64,000 bases of DNA. It comes from Stenotrophomonas nematodicola (GTDB lineage Bacteria; Pseudomonadota; Gammaproteobacteria; Xanthomonadales; Xanthomonadaceae). The stretch is taken from positions 62,001 to 126,000 of the forward strand of contig NZ_WIAY01000004.1 in the NCBI RefSeq assembly GCF_009467805.1, read 5' to 3'. The stretch's first letter is position 1. Every line of letters begins with the position of its first letter. Below, in pieces: positions 18,874 to 28,484 of this stretch. The notes beneath the pieces are model-generated. The model was not told the origin of the DNA. It saw nothing but the letters and a program-made list of their open reading frames with translations, and did not search any database. Made by a program: the position numbers and the translations under genes.

Positions 18874-19767
18874 TCATGTCACCCAGCCGGCCATCACCAG
18901 CAGCGCCAGCACCACCATCCACAGCAGCAGCATCCGCCACACCAGGCTCATCGCATCGCGCAGCTCCGGCAGGCGGCGCCACACCGGCACCATGCCCGCA
19001 TCGCTGTAGTCATGCGCATCCTCGCGCAGCTCGGCACTGACGCTGGCGCGCGCCACCGCTCCGAGGAACACGGTGGACAGCGTCCATTGATGGCCGTGCG
19101 CGCTGCGCCAGGCCTTGAAGGCGGTATCGAAGTTGCCGACCAGCGCCATCGACAGCGACATCAGCTGCGCCACCGGCCATTCCAGCCACGACAGCGCCAC
19201 GCGCGCGCCGGCCACGCTCTCGGCACTGGCCAGCGACCGCATCGGCCCCACCGCGATCAGGGCCAGCAGGCGATACAGCAGTGGCCCGACCGGCCCCAGC
19301 AGCAGGAACCAGAACAGCACCGCGAACCAGCGCCGCAGCGCGTTCACCACGGTCGCTTCGACCAGCGAAGACACATCCTCCTGCAGGCTGCCTCCGGCGG
19401 CCTGCAACTGCGCGATCGCCGCATGGCGGGTGTGCGCATCGTCTGCGTCGATCACCGCTTCCACGTCCCGGTCCAGGTCACGCGGGCCCCAGCACACCAC
19501 CAGGACCAGCACCCCCAACAGCAGCGAGGGCAGGCCGAACAGGCGGTCGTGCAGCAGCCACTGCAGCAGCCCCAACGCCAGCACGAACGGCAGCAGCGCG
19601 ACGATGGCGCCGTAGCGGCCACGCCAGACGCCGCCGTCGGCGGCATGCGCATCCAGCCATTGCAGCCAGCGCCGGAACAGGCCGAACCGGCGCAGCGCAA
19701 CCGCCGCCGAAGGCGCGACGTGGCCCAGCGCCAACGCAACCAGCACGGCTACCAGGGTGGTGAACAT
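18874..19767 (-). CDS. ampE: AmpE-like inner-membrane protein
   Basis: A 297-residue protein of the AmpE/CobD-like membrane family, with helices near residues 1-18, 50-72, 80-95, 150-175 and 270-295. The motif WGPRDLDRDVEAVIDA after the third helix is typical of AmpE. In enterobacteria ampE is the second gene of ampDE, where AmpD recycles muropeptides and controls AmpC beta-lactamase; AmpE's own part in sensing is unclear. Here no ampD adjoins it, so the usual operon is split. GGAGG lies 6 bases before the ATG. Confidence 0.85.
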   Translation of the reverse strand: MFTTLVAVLVALALGHVAPSAAVALRRFGLFRRWLQWLDAHAADGGVWRGRYGAIVALLPFVLALGLLQWLLHDRLFGLPSLLLGVLVLVVCWGPRDLDRDVEAVIDADDAHTRHAAIAQLQAAGGSLQEDVSSLVEATVVNALRRWFAVLFWFLLLGPVGPLLYRLLALIAVGPMRSLASAESVAGARVALSWLEWPVAQLMSLSMALVGNFDTAFKAWRSAHGHQWTLSTVFLGAVARASVSAELREDAHDYSDAGMVPVWRRLPELRDAMSLVWRMLLLWMVVLALLVMAGWVT

Positions 19768-19886
19768 GTAAGCCTCCGGCTCGGGTTCTGGAACGCGCCG
19801 CTACTATGCCCTGCGCCCGGGGAATTCCCCGGGCCGTTGGTAATGTACGCCGGCACGTGTTCAGCCAGCGGCAACGCCCGGCGGGA

Positions 19887-20792
19887 TCAGGCCACCTGCT
19901 GCCGGTACCAGTGCTCGATCAGACTGCGCGAAATGGAAATCGGCGGCGACAGGCGGATGCCCTCGCCATCGTCGTGCACGTCGCGCGCCAGGGCCGCCCC
20001 CACTTCCTCGGCCGTGAACCAGCGCGCGTCCTCCAGCTCGCCGTCCACGGTCGGTAGGTCGTCCTCGGCGGTTGCGCTGAAGCCCAGCATCAAGGCGCCG
20101 GGGAACGGCCACGGCTGGGTGCCCAGGTAACGGCAGTCGCGCACGCGCACGCGGCTTTCCTCGAACACTTCGCGCACCACCGTCTGCTCCAGCGACTCGC
20201 CCGGCTCGACGAAGCCGGCCAGCACCGAATAGCGGCGCGGCGCCCAGTTGGCCTGCCGGCCCAACAGCAGGCGGCCCTGGTTTTCCACCGCCACGATCAC
20301 CGCCGGGTCCACCCGCGGGTAATGCTCAGTGCTGCATTGGCCGCAACGGCCGATGAAGCCGCTGCGCGAGAAGGTGATGCCGCCGCCGCACACGCCGCAG
20401 AAGCGCGTGCGCGACTGCCAATAGGACATGCCGCGGGCATAGCAGAACGCGCTGGCATCGGCGGCCGACCAGGTCACGGCCGACTGGCGCAGGTCCACGC
20501 GCTGCGGCGCGGTGACATCCACCGCCGCCGCTTCCATCGAGAACCAGGCCTGTTGCCCGCGCAGGCCGAGGAAGATCGCCGTGCCGGGGCCACCACCGAC
20601 CTGCGCACCGGTCAGCGCGAGGGGTTGGCCGTCATCACCGGCCAGCGCGGTGCCGTCCTGGTCGAGCACGAGAATGCGCGCGTCCGCCCACAGCCGCGAC
20701 AACGCATCGGCGTCATCGCGCAGCGGATCGGCGCGCTCCAACGGTTCGCTCACAAAGGCGAAACCGGAAAGCTGCGAAGGAAGTCTGGACAT
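19887..20792 (-). CDS. nudC: NAD+ diphosphatase / mRNA de-NADding Nudix hydrolase
   Basis: A 301-residue NudC. It splits NAD(H) to NMN(H) and AMP and, in relatives, removes the NAD cap from RNA 5' ends. The four zinc cysteines are at about 132, 135, 150 and 153 (CGVCGGG and CGQCS), and the Nudix box begins at G193 (GFVEPGESLEQTVVREVFEE). The ATG at 20792 is chosen to fit family length; its ribosome site is weak, and starts 14 or 28 codons upstream remain possible, which would nearly touch or overlap erpA. It probably belongs to a run of minus-strand genes with erpA. Confidence 0.92.
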   Translation of the reverse strand: MSRLPSQLSGFAFVSEPLERADPLRDDADALSRLWADARILVLDQDGTALAGDDGQPLALTGAQVGGGPGTAIFLGLRGQQAWFSMEAAAVDVTAPQRVDLRQSAVTWSAADASAFCYARGMSYWQSRTRFCGVCGGGITFSRSGFIGRCGQCSTEHYPRVDPAVIVAVENQGRLLLGRQANWAPRRYSVLAGFVEPGESLEQTVVREVFEESRVRVRDCRYLGTQPWPFPGALMLGFSATAEDDLPTVDGELEDARWFTAEEVGAALARDVHDDGEGIRLSPPISISRSLIEHWYRQQVA

Positions 20793-20851
20793 CCGAAGAG
20801 CCTGCCCACATTCGCCGATACTGGCAAGCGGCATCGGCACCCGGGCGCGGA

Positions 20852-21241
20852 TTACATGCTGAAGCTGCTGCCGCACCCGCAGGTGGTTTTCGCGTTCGGA
20901 TTGCGGATAACGAACTGCGCACCGGTGAGGCTTTCGGTGTAGTCCACCTCGGCGCCCATCAGATACTGCAGGCTCAACGGATCCACCAGCAGCGTAACGC
21001 CGTTGGTCTGCACGGCCAGATCGTCGTCGGCGCGGTTCTCGTCGAACTCGAACCCGTACTGGAACCCGGAACAGCCGCCGCCCTGGATGTACACCCGCAG
21101 GGCCAACGATGCGTTGTCCTCGTCCTGGATGAGTTCCTTGACCTTGGCCGCGGCGGCTTCGGTGAAGTTCATCGGACGGTCCAGCGACTGGTAGTTCGGC
21201 GCGGCGGCGGGGGCGCCGGGCAGGGAAACAAGCGTGCTCAT
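20852..21241 (-). CDS. erpA: Iron-sulfur cluster insertion protein
   Basis: A 129-residue A-type Fe-S carrier that passes clusters to target enzymes such as those of isoprenoid synthesis and respiration. The three ligand cysteines are in place: GGGCSGF (Cys57) and the C-terminal CGCGSSF (Cys121 and Cys123). The chosen ATG gives MSTLVSLPG, the start expected for Xanthomonadaceae homologues as I remember them; upstream GTG/ATG codons (21262-21268) have no better ribosome site. The N-terminal 20 residues are an Ala/Pro extension compared with E. coli. Confidence 0.93.
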   Translation of the reverse strand: MSTLVSLPGAPAAAPNYQSLDRPMNFTEAAAAKVKELIQDEDNASLALRVYIQGGGCSGFQYGFEFDENRADDDLAVQTNGVTLLVDPLSLQYLMGAEVDYTESLTGAQFVIRNPNAKTTCGCGSSFSM

Positions 21242-21287
21242 GCCACCAGCATGGGGGTGCATGAGCACGGTTTCAAGCGCAGGCCCT

Positions 21288-21752
21288 TCAGGCCATCGCC
21301 TCGGCCAGCTTCCTGCGGGCGCTGCCGTCCTTGCCGTTGCCGGCCGGGGCCTCGTCGGCCGGGGGCGGCAGGGCCATCTGCGGCGCGCTGGCGTGGATCA
21401 GGCGGCCGGTCAGCTGCGCGCCGGCGTTCATTTCCACCACCTGATAGTGGATGTTGCCGGTGACCCGGGCGGTCGGGGTCAGCTCGACCCGCTCGGTGGC
21501 ATGCACATCGCCGTCCAGGCGGCCGCTGATGACCACCACCTGGGCGCGGATCTCGCCCTCGATCGTGCCGTGCTCGGCCACGGTCAGGGTGGCGTTGGCC
21601 GCGCCGTCCTGGGCGATCACCTTGCCCAGGATGGTGCCTTCCACATACAGGCCACCGCTGAACTCGACGTCACCGCGGATCACCACCTGGGCGCCGATCA
21701 GGGCGTCCACCACCAGATGACCATCGCGGTTGGATTTGTTGCTTCCGAACAT
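21288..21752 (-). CDS. Bactofilin (polymer-forming cytoskeletal protein)
   Basis: A 154-residue bactofilin. Residues 12 to about 120 form the right-handed beta-helix core built of short hydrophobic/Gly repeats ([39 protein letters not shown]), and the flanks are unstructured. Such proteins polymerise without nucleotides and position envelope enzymes or shape the cell. The C-terminal tail [15 protein letters not shown] is low complexity. It follows the DUF6776 gene after 6 bases, so the two are surely co-transcribed and may act together at the membrane. Confidence 0.9.
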   Translation of the reverse strand: MFGSNKSNRDGHLVVDALIGAQVVIRGDVEFSGGLYVEGTILGKVIAQDGAANATLTVAEHGTIEGEIRAQVVVISGRLDGDVHATERVELTPTARVTGNIHYQVVEMNAGAQLTGRLIHASAPQMALPPPADEAPAGNGKDGSARRKLAEAMA

Positions 21753-21758
21753 GAATGC

Positions 21759-22493
21759 TTACTCCCCTTTCGCCGGCGTCCCCGCCTGCTTCCAATCGAA
21801 TACCTGGGTAACGCCCCCCGCGCTGCCCAGCGTGACCCGCACACGTTGCGGGGTGAAGTCCTTCGGCAGGATCACACTGCCGGTGAGCTGCTGGAAGTAC
21901 CGGAAGGAATAGTCCTGGCCCGGCACCTTGGTGCGCTGGTGCAGCTCGTCCCAGCTGACCGTGGTCAGCTTTCCGCCCTTCACGCCTTCCACCGAGAACC
22001 GCATCTGGCCCTGGCTGATGGCGCCCCGGTTGAGGTTCTGGGTCAGCACCACGGCGTACTGCCAGGTGCCGCCGGCTTCCGGGGAGAATTCAATGGAGTG
22101 GGTGTTCAGGCCCTTGCGCTGGCTGGTGGCGCCCACCAAGCGCTCGTAGAACGCCACATCGGCGCGCAGGCCCGCAATCTCTTCGTCGCGCTCGGCCAGC
22201 GAGGCCTGTACTTCGGTGTTGGCCGCGCGGCTGATGCGGTCGGACGCCTGCAGCGTGGCCTGCCGCTGCTGCAGCTCCACCACCTGCTTCTGCAGCGTCT
22301 CGGCTCGCGCCTCGGCGGCATCGAGCTGGCGACCGGGATCGCCATGCGGCGCGCCCAGCCAGCGGCCGGCCAGCACGGCCAGGACCAGGCTGAGCAGCCA
22401 GATGCCGCCCAGCACCAGCAGGCGCTTGCGGTCCTGCACGGGCGGACGGCCCGGCAGTCGGATCTGGATACGGGAAGGTGTGCGGTTGTTCAT
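21759..22493 (-). CDS. Membrane-anchored coiled-coil protein (DUF6776-like)
   Basis: A 244-residue protein with a basic N-terminus, one membrane helix (about 25-43), a coiled coil (about 52-112, rich in Ala/Glu/Gln/Leu) and a beta-rich C-terminal domain (about 115-240) beginning FYERLVGATSQRKGLNTHS. The arrangement matches the family named DUF6776 in Xanthomonadales. It is probably inserted with the C-terminal part in the periplasm. The direct link to the bactofilin gene suggests it could be a membrane partner of the filament, which is inference only. Confidence 0.75.
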   Translation of the reverse strand: MNNRTPSRIQIRLPGRPPVQDRKRLLVLGGIWLLSLVLAVLAGRWLGAPHGDPGRQLDAAEARAETLQKQVVELQQRQATLQASDRISRAANTEVQASLAERDEEIAGLRADVAFYERLVGATSQRKGLNTHSIEFSPEAGGTWQYAVVLTQNLNRGAISQGQMRFSVEGVKGGKLTTVSWDELHQRTKVPGQDYSFRYFQQLTGSVILPKDFTPQRVRVTLGSAGGVTQVFDWKQAGTPAKGE

Positions 22494-22677
22494 GGCTGTT
22501 TCCGCTGCGCCGCCTGTCCGGCGACACCGCCACGGCCCCTGTTGGAACGATCGACGGGCTAGTGTAAGTCAGGACGCCGCCAATTCCCCCACCCGGCGGG
22601 ACAGGCGGCGGTGGCGTTCATCGTCGTCATCCCCGATAGTGTGGCCCTGTGCACATTTCGCAGCGGGAGCACGTGCC

Positions 22678-23319
22678 GTGACCGACGCCCATCTGTTTGT
22701 GATCGGCATCCTGCTGGCGTGGCTGGCCGGCATCCGGGTGTACCTGACCGTGTTCGGCGTCGGCCTGGCCGGGCTGCTCGGGTGGGTGGAACTGCCCCCC
22801 GCGCTGCAGGCCACCGAGTCGTACTGGGTGCTGGGGACCTCGGCGACCCTGGCCATCGCCGAGTTCTTCGCCGACAAGATTCCCGGGGTGGATTCGGCCT
22901 GGGACCTGGTCCAGACCCTGGCCAGGGTGCCGGCGGGCGCCTTCCTGGCCGCCGCGACGCTCTCGCCCAACGGTGAGCTGAGCGGCACCGCCCTGGCCGC
23001 CGGTGCCGGGGTCGCGCTGGCCAGCCACGGCCTGAAGGCCGGCACCCGCGCCCTGCTGAACACCTCGCCCGAGCCGGCCAGCAACTGGATCGCCTCGGCG
23101 GCAGAAGACACGGTGGTGGTGGGCGGCCTTGCACTGGCCTTGGCGCATCCGTGGCTGGCGCTGATCGTGGTGATCGCCTGCAGTCTGATCGGGGCGCTGA
23201 TCGTGTGGTGGGTGTGGCGCGCCCTGTGGCGTGGCATGCGCTGGCTGCTCGGTCAGCCCGCCGACAAAACGGGCAGCAGCGCACATCCCGGCGTTTTGCC
23301 CCCGGGGCCAGGTGGCTGA
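22678..23319 (+). CDS. DUF4126 membrane protein
   Basis: A 213-residue protein with five or more hydrophobic helices. Conserved features of the DUF4126 family are visible: AGIRVYLTVFGVGLAGLLGW near the start, FFADKIPGVDSAWDLVQT (about 62-79), then a Gly/Ala-rich membrane region ending with basic residues. The molecular function is unknown. The GTG start is chosen because GGGAG lies 8 bases upstream and no ATG gives the expected N-terminus. It precedes the c-di-GMP protein gene by 67 bases. Confidence 0.78.
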   Translation: MTDAHLFVIGILLAWLAGIRVYLTVFGVGLAGLLGWVELPPALQATESYWVLGTSATLAIAEFFADKIPGVDSAWDLVQTLARVPAGAFLAAATLSPNGELSGTALAAGAGVALASHGLKAGTRALLNTSPEPASNWIASAAEDTVVVGGLALALAHPWLALIVVIACSLIGALIVWWVWRALWRGMRWLLGQPADKTGSSAHPGVLPPGPGG

Positions 23320-23386
23320 CGGCCAGGGCGACGCGCAACCAACGCGATGGTTCGTCGCATAATTGCGACGCACACTGGGAGTACCG

Positions 23387-25246
23387 ATGGCCGTCAACGA
23401 CAACGCTGCATCCGCCCGCGCCACGCGCGCCGAAACCCCGCCCGCCGATCACTGGCAGCGCTGGGTCGATGCGCCGGGCGCTTCGGCACCCCCACCGTTG
23501 CCCAGCAACGTGGTGCCGTTGATGCCTGCCGGCGGGCCGGGCGCAGCGACGCCGCCGCTGCACCCGGTCGAACCCGACGCACTGCCGCTGGCCGCCGAGG
23601 CTCCCTACCGCGTGCTGATTGTCGAGGACGACCGTTCGCAGGCGCTGTTCGCGCAGAGCGTGCTGCATGGCGCGGGCATGGAAGCACTGGTCCACGCCGA
23701 TGCGGAAGGCGTGCAGCAGGCCATCGCCGAACACCGCCCCGACCTGATCCTGATGGACCTCCACCTGCCCGGCCTGGACGGCATGCGCCTGACCGCGCTG
23801 ATCCGCCAGCAGCCTGGCCAGCAGCTGCTGCCGATCGTCTTCCTCAGTGGCGATCCCGACCCGGAGCGCCAGTTCGAGGTGCTGGACAGCGGCGCCGACG
23901 ATTTCCTCAGCAAGCCGATCCGGCCACGTCATCTGATCGCGGCGGTGTCCAACCGCATCCGCCGCGCGAGGGCTCAGGCCGCCACGCTGCCGGGTGCGCA
24001 CGGCGCGCCGGCCATGAACAACCCCGAGACCGGCCTGCCCACGCGCCACCACGTGATGCAACAGTTGGCGGCATCGCTGTCGCACCGCGACCGTGGCGGC
24101 CTGTACTTCATTGAAATCGCCAGCGCGCTGGGCCTGCGCGAGCGCTATGGCTATGCCGCGTTCGAGCGCCTGATGGTGCAGGCCGGACAACGCCTGGCCG
24201 ATGCCGCCCAACCGCACCTGCTGGCACGCCTGAACGACAACAGCTTCCTGGTCCTCGCACGCGGCATCGATGAAGACGATCTGGACAGCCTGGCCCACGC
24301 GTTGCGCGAGCAGTTGTCGGCCCGCGCGTTCGTGATCCGCGACGACGAGTCGGTGCACCTGCGCGGCGTGGTCGGCCACGCCCAGCTCTCGCCCGGTTTC
24401 GCCGATGCGGGCAGCGCACTGGAAGCGGTCGAGCGCACCACGCTGCAGGCCCGCCTGCTCAGCGCTGGCATCGCCGCCTACGTGCGTCGCGAGGACGTTG
24501 CCGCACAGGAGCACCTGGCCCTGCTCGAGGGCCAGCTGGAACTGGCCTACCAGCCGATCGTGGCCGTGGCCGGGGGCAACACCGCGCAGTACCAGGTGCT
24601 GCTGCGCCTGCGCCAGGCCGACGGCACCGTTCTGGCCGCCGGCCAGGTGATCCCGGCGGCCGAAGCGGCCGGGCGCATCGCCGACCTCGACCAGCAGGTG
24701 CTCGACCATGCGCTGGGCCTGCTCGATCTGTACCGCCATGCCACCCAGCCGCTGCACCTGTTCGTGTCGCAGTCGCTGCGTACGCTGGCGCGCGACGCCT
24801 TCGCCGACTGGCTGCTCGAATCGCTGGCGCAGCGCCAGCTCCCGGGCCATGCGGTGGTGATCGATGTGCGCCTGCCCGATGCCCTGATCCACACCGTCAC
24901 CCTGCAGCAGTTCTGCCTGCGCCTGAGCGCGGCCGGCGTGCGCTTCTGCCTGAGCCAGTTCGAGCCTGGCAGCGAGGCCAATGCGCTGCTTACCCAGCTG
25001 CCGATCGCGTTCGTGCGCATGGCCGCGCGCTTCTCCAGCAGCCACGCCAACCAGACGACCCGTGACGAACTGCGGGCGGCGATCGAGATGGCGCACCGTG
25101 CCGGCCTGCAGATCATCGGCCAGCAGATCGAAGACCCGCAGGCCGCCGCTGCGATGTGGATGGGCGGCGTGGACTTCATCCAGGGCAACATGGTGCAGTC
25201 GGCGGGCAGCGACCTGAACTTCGACTTCCACAACGCGGCGTTGTGA
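23387..25246 (+). CDS. Response regulator with degenerate GGDEF and EAL domains (FimX-like?)
   Basis: A 619-residue cytoplasmic protein. After an Ala/Pro-rich N-terminus comes an intact receiver domain (YRVLIVEDD at 74; phospho-acceptor Asp124 in LILMDLHLPG; KP of LSKPI). The GGDEF-type domain has RLNDNSF (281-287) in place of the GGDEF loop, and the EAL-type domain has QVL (403-405) in place of EAL and LSQFEPGSE in place of the DDFGTG loop. It should therefore neither make nor break c-di-GMP, but may bind it, as FimX does for type IV pili. FimX also has a PAS domain, missing here. Transcribed with the next gene. Confidence 0.85.
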   Translation: MAVNDNAASARATRAETPPADHWQRWVDAPGASAPPPLPSNVVPLMPAGGPGAATPPLHPVEPDALPLAAEAPYRVLIVEDDRSQALFAQSVLHGAGMEALVHADAEGVQQAIAEHRPDLILMDLHLPGLDGMRLTALIRQQPGQQLLPIVFLSGDPDPERQFEVLDSGADDFLSKPIRPRHLIAAVSNRIRRARAQAATLPGAHGAPAMNNPETGLPTRHHVMQQLAASLSHRDRGGLYFIEIASALGLRERYGYAAFERLMVQAGQRLADAAQPHLLARLNDNSFLVLARGIDEDDLDSLAHALREQLSARAFVIRDDESVHLRGVVGHAQLSPGFADAGSALEAVERTTLQARLLSAGIAAYVRREDVAAQEHLALLEGQLELAYQPIVAVAGGNTAQYQVLLRLRQADGTVLAAGQVIPAAEAAGRIADLDQQVLDHALGLLDLYRHATQPLHLFVSQSLRTLARDAFADWLLESLAQRQLPGHAVVIDVRLPDALIHTVTLQQFCLRLSAAGVRFCLSQFEPGSEANALLTQLPIAFVRMAARFSSSHANQTTRDELRAAIEMAHRAGLQIIGQQIEDPQAAAAMWMGGVDFIQGNMVQSAGSDLNFDFHNAAL

Positions 25247-25248
25247 TC

Positions 25249-27600
25249 ATGGCGCCCCACGGACGGGCAACGCCATTGCAGGTGCCGGTGGCCCTGTGGA
25301 TCGCCGCGATGTCCGCGGCCCTGTCGGCCACCGCCAGTGCGATGACCGTGGCCGGTGCCAACGGCCCGTGGGCCGCCATCGCAGCCGCCACCGCCGCGCT
25401 GACGCTGGGTGCGGCCATCGTCGGCGTCCATCGCTGGCGCGATGCGCAGGACCGCCTTGCCCGGTTGCAGCGCCAGAGCGACGCACTGGGCGAGGAGCGC
25501 GACCGTATCCAGCAGCGGATGCAGCAGCAGGAGCTGCTGGAGCAGGAGCTGCTCGCCGCCAAACAGGCCGCCGAAGCCGCCGCCCTGGCCAAGGGCGAGT
25601 TCCTGGCCACGATGAGCCATGAGATCCGCACCCCGCTCAACGGCATTCTGCCGATGCTGGACCTGATCGCGCGTGGCCAGCTCGGCAGCGACCAGCGGCA
25701 GATGCTGCAGACCGCCACGGCCAGCTCACAGCAGCTGCTGCGCATCGTCGACGACATCCTCGATTACTCCCGGCTGGAGGCCAACGGCCTGGACCTGGAG
25801 ATCACCACCTTCAACCTGCGCGAGCTGCTGGACGGGCTGGTGCAGCTGATGCAGCGCGCGGCCGAGCCCAAAGGCCTGCGCGTCTCGCTGGAGCTGGACC
25901 CGGCAGTGCGCCTGTCGGTACGCGGCGATCCGGTGCGGCTGCGGCAGGTGCTGAGCAATCTGCTGGTCAACGCCATCAAGTTCACCGAGCGCGGCCAGAT
26001 CCGGCTGCGCGTCCTGCGGCAGGGCGAAACCAACGCCCAGCACCAGTTGCGCTTCGAGGTCGTGGACAGCGGCATCGGCATCGACGAAGCCCTGCAGGCG
26101 CGCCTGTTCCAGTCCTTCAGCCAGGCCGATGCCTCCACCACCCGTCTGTACGGCGGCACCGGATTGGGGCTGGCGATCTGCAAGCGCATCATCGACCTGA
26201 TGCACGGCCGCATCGGGGTCAGCTCGACGCCCGGGCGCGGCGCCACGTTCTGGTGCGAGATTCCCCTGCTCAAGGTGCTGGGCGACCTGCCCGCCGCAGG
26301 CATCACCGTCACCCGTGCCCTGCTGGTCGGTCGCGACCCGCTGCAGCGCCAGCGGCTGGAGCGCGTGCTCGAGCACCACGACATCCGCCTGCACGCGATG
26401 GAATCAGCCGCCGATGCAGTGGACGCATTGCGCGCGCCGCAGCGCCCGGGCATCGACCCGACCCTCGCATGGGTAATCGCCGATCTCGACGCGGTGCGCC
26501 ACAGTGCGGCGGCGCTGCATCGCGAAGTGGTCCACGGTGTGCGTACGCCCCCCGTGAAGCTGCTGTGGTTGCACGGTCAGGAGCCACCCGGCGCCGCGTT
26601 GATGGCCCAGGCACACGCCCTGCCACGTGAGGCCGCCGACACCGCCCTGCATGCGCTGCTGCGCCCCCAGGCCGCCTCGGCACGCCCGGCGCCGCTGCTG
26701 GCCGATGCCGCGCCGGCCCCGGCCACGCCCAGCGAGTCGCCGCTCGGCCTGCGCGTGCTGCTGGTGGAGGACAACACGGTCAATCTGCTGGTCGCGCAGC
26801 GATTGTTGCAGGTGCTGGGCTGCGAGGTCAGCACCGCCCAGGACGGCGAACAGGCGCTGCGCCACCTGCACGCGCATGCCGTGGATATCGTGCTGATGGA
26901 TTGCCAGATGCCGGTGCTGGACGGGTACACCGCAACCCGGCGCTGGCGCGAACATGAAGCCGGCAGCCATGCCGCGCGCCTGCCGATCGTGGCGATGACC
27001 GCCAACGCGATGGCCGGCGACCGCGAGCGCTGCCTGCAGGCCGGGATGGATGACTATCTCTCCAAGCCCATCCAGCGCGAGTCATTGCAGGCCTGCCTGC
27101 TGCGCTGGCACGCGCCGCGTGCATCGCTCGGGGACGCCGTCGTCGCCATCGCGCCGCCGGCCGACGTGCCCCAGGCCTGGGAAGATGACGCGGCGCTGTT
27201 GTCGGCCATCGCGGCCGATCCGGCCGAAGAGTCCGCCGCCCTGCCCGTCCTTGATGCCCAGGTGCTGGATGAGTTGCTGGAGGTGATCGGCGCCGGCACT
27301 GCGCAGATCATCGGCGTCTTCCTCGACGATACGCCGCCACTGATCCGCCAGTTGCAGGAAGCCTCGGTGGCAGCCGACCTGCCCGAACTGCGCGCGCTCG
27401 CGCACAGCCTCAAGTCGGCCAGCGCCAATGTGGGGGCACTGGCGCTGTCGGCGGCCGCGCGCCGGATCGAACACGACGCACGCGCCGGCACGCTGGAGCG
27501 CCCGGCCGTGGCCGTGGCGCTGCTCATCGCGGAATTCGCCCGCGCCCGCATCGCGCTGGGCGGGTATCTGGCCCGCCTGCACGCTCCCCAGGGTCACTGA
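25249..27600 (+). CDS. Hybrid sensor histidine kinase with receiver and Hpt domains
   Basis: A 783-residue hybrid kinase starting two bases after the previous stop. Domains: two N-terminal membrane helices (about 10-60) with almost no periplasmic loop, a coiled coil (70-115), HisKA with His124 in SHEIRTPLNG, an ATPase domain (NAIKFTE, DSGIGID, GGTGLGLAI), a receiver-like domain lacking the usual acidic and Asp residues (about 345-480), a complete receiver (VLLVEDN; Asp551 in LMDCQMPVLDG; KPI), and a C-terminal Hpt domain (His719 in AHSLKSASANVG). The Hpt would pass phosphate to a separate regulator, most simply the adjacent receiver protein. Confidence 0.92.
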   Translation: MAPHGRATPLQVPVALWIAAMSAALSATASAMTVAGANGPWAAIAAATAALTLGAAIVGVHRWRDAQDRLARLQRQSDALGEERDRIQQRMQQQELLEQELLAAKQAAEAAALAKGEFLATMSHEIRTPLNGILPMLDLIARGQLGSDQRQMLQTATASSQQLLRIVDDILDYSRLEANGLDLEITTFNLRELLDGLVQLMQRAAEPKGLRVSLELDPAVRLSVRGDPVRLRQVLSNLLVNAIKFTERGQIRLRVLRQGETNAQHQLRFEVVDSGIGIDEALQARLFQSFSQADASTTRLYGGTGLGLAICKRIIDLMHGRIGVSSTPGRGATFWCEIPLLKVLGDLPAAGITVTRALLVGRDPLQRQRLERVLEHHDIRLHAMESAADAVDALRAPQRPGIDPTLAWVIADLDAVRHSAAALHREVVHGVRTPPVKLLWLHGQEPPGAALMAQAHALPREAADTALHALLRPQAASARPAPLLADAAPAPATPSESPLGLRVLLVEDNTVNLLVAQRLLQVLGCEVSTAQDGEQALRHLHAHAVDIVLMDCQMPVLDGYTATRRWREHEAGSHAARLPIVAMTANAMAGDRERCLQAGMDDYLSKPIQRESLQACLLRWHAPRASLGDAVVAIAPPADVPQAWEDDAALLSAIAADPAEESAALPVLDAQVLDELLEVIGAGTAQIIGVFLDDTPPLIRQLQEASVAADLPELRALAHSLKSASANVGALALSAAARRIEHDARAGTLERPAVAVALLIAEFARARIALGGYLARLHAPQGH

Positions 27601-27619
27601 GGCGCGTGCCGCCGGCAGC

Positions 27620-28090
27620 TCAGTCCTCGATCTTGGTCAGCAGGTAGTTCGGCTCACCAATGCGGTCGATCAGATCCAGCTGGGTTTCCAGCCAGTCGAT
27701 GTGCTCTTCCTCGGATTCGAGGATCTTCACGAACAGTTGGCGGCTCACGTAGTCGGCGATCGAATCGGCATACGCCACCGCCTCGCGCAGCGTGACCACG
27801 CCATCGCGCTCCAGCGCCAGGTCGCACTGCAGGATCTCGCGCGGGTTCTCGCCAATGCGCAGCTTGCCCAGCGCCTGGAAGTTCGGCAGCCCTTCGAGGA
27901 AGAGGATGCGGTCGGACAGGATGTCCGCGTGCTTCATCTCTTCGATCGATTCCTTGTACTCGTGGTCGGCCAGCTCCTTCAGGCCCCAGTTCTTCAGCAT
28001 CTTGGCGTGCAGAAAGTACTGGTTGATCGCGGTCAGCTCGTTGTAGAGGACCTTGTTGAGGAATTCGATGACCTTGGCGTCGCCCTTCAT
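27620..28090 (-). CDS. bfr: Bacterioferritin
   Basis: A 156-residue heme-containing ferritin that stores iron as a 24-mer. It begins [19 protein letters not shown] with the first di-iron glutamate, keeps the heme-ligand Met of EEMKHAD, and the second E..H pair in [18 protein letters not shown] lies 8 bases before the ATG. The bfd gene lies 146 bases upstream on the same strand. Bfd reduces Bfr-bound iron for release, so the pair controls iron storage and mobilisation, although opposite iron regulation of the two genes is usual. Confidence 0.95.
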   Translation of the reverse strand: MKGDAKVIEFLNKVLYNELTAINQYFLHAKMLKNWGLKELADHEYKESIEEMKHADILSDRILFLEGLPNFQALGKLRIGENPREILQCDLALERDGVVTLREAVAYADSIADYVSRQLFVKILESEEEHIDWLETQLDLIDRIGEPNYLLTKIED

Positions 28091-28236
28091 GAGCGTGCTC
28101 CTGCTGCGTGGAAACGCGCGCACTGTAGCGCTTCGCGGCGACTCATGAAGGAACGCGAATCAACCCCAGTTGCGCGGGCGTGGGTGCGGCGTGGAGAAGG
28201 TGCGTGAGGAGCCAGGCCTCGGCCTGGCGGACGCGG

Positions 28237-28446
28237 TCAGGCGACCTGCGCCAGACCCAGTACCGGCAGCGGCAGGTCGTGGGTGGCCCGGGCCTTGGCC
28301 AGCAGGTCCGCCGCCATGTCCAGGCAGGAACCGCAGGTGGCGCCGCAGCCAGTGCGCATGGTCAGTTCGGACACGCTGGCGACACCGCTATGGGCGGCTT
28401 CGCGGATCTGGTGGTCGGTTACCCCATTGCAGATGCAGACGTACAC
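28237..28446 (-). CDS. bfd: Bacterioferritin-associated ferredoxin
   Basis: A 69-residue BFD-like [2Fe-2S] protein with the four ligand cysteines CIC (4 and 6) and CGSC (38 and 41), plus an extra Cys34. It passes electrons to bacterioferritin to release stored iron. I start at the GTG at 28444-28446 because it gives MYVCICNGVT, the family N-terminus, and because a TTG further upstream (28491) would lie in the predicted -10 region. A promoter with a Fur-like box lies just upstream, consistent with induction under iron starvation. Confidence 0.9.
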   Translation of the reverse strand: MYVCICNGVTDHQIREAAHSGVASVSELTMRTGCGATCGSCLDMAADLLAKARATHDLPLPVLGLAQVA

Positions 28447-28484
28447 GTGCGGACTCGGCAGGCAGGCCGGGATGGCCTGCCGCC

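Noticed and set aside
22559..25231. 890-codon minus-strand frame opposite the DUF4126 and REC-GGDEF-EAL genes
   Set aside because: Shadow frame crossing two well-supported genes, no domain, biased composition.
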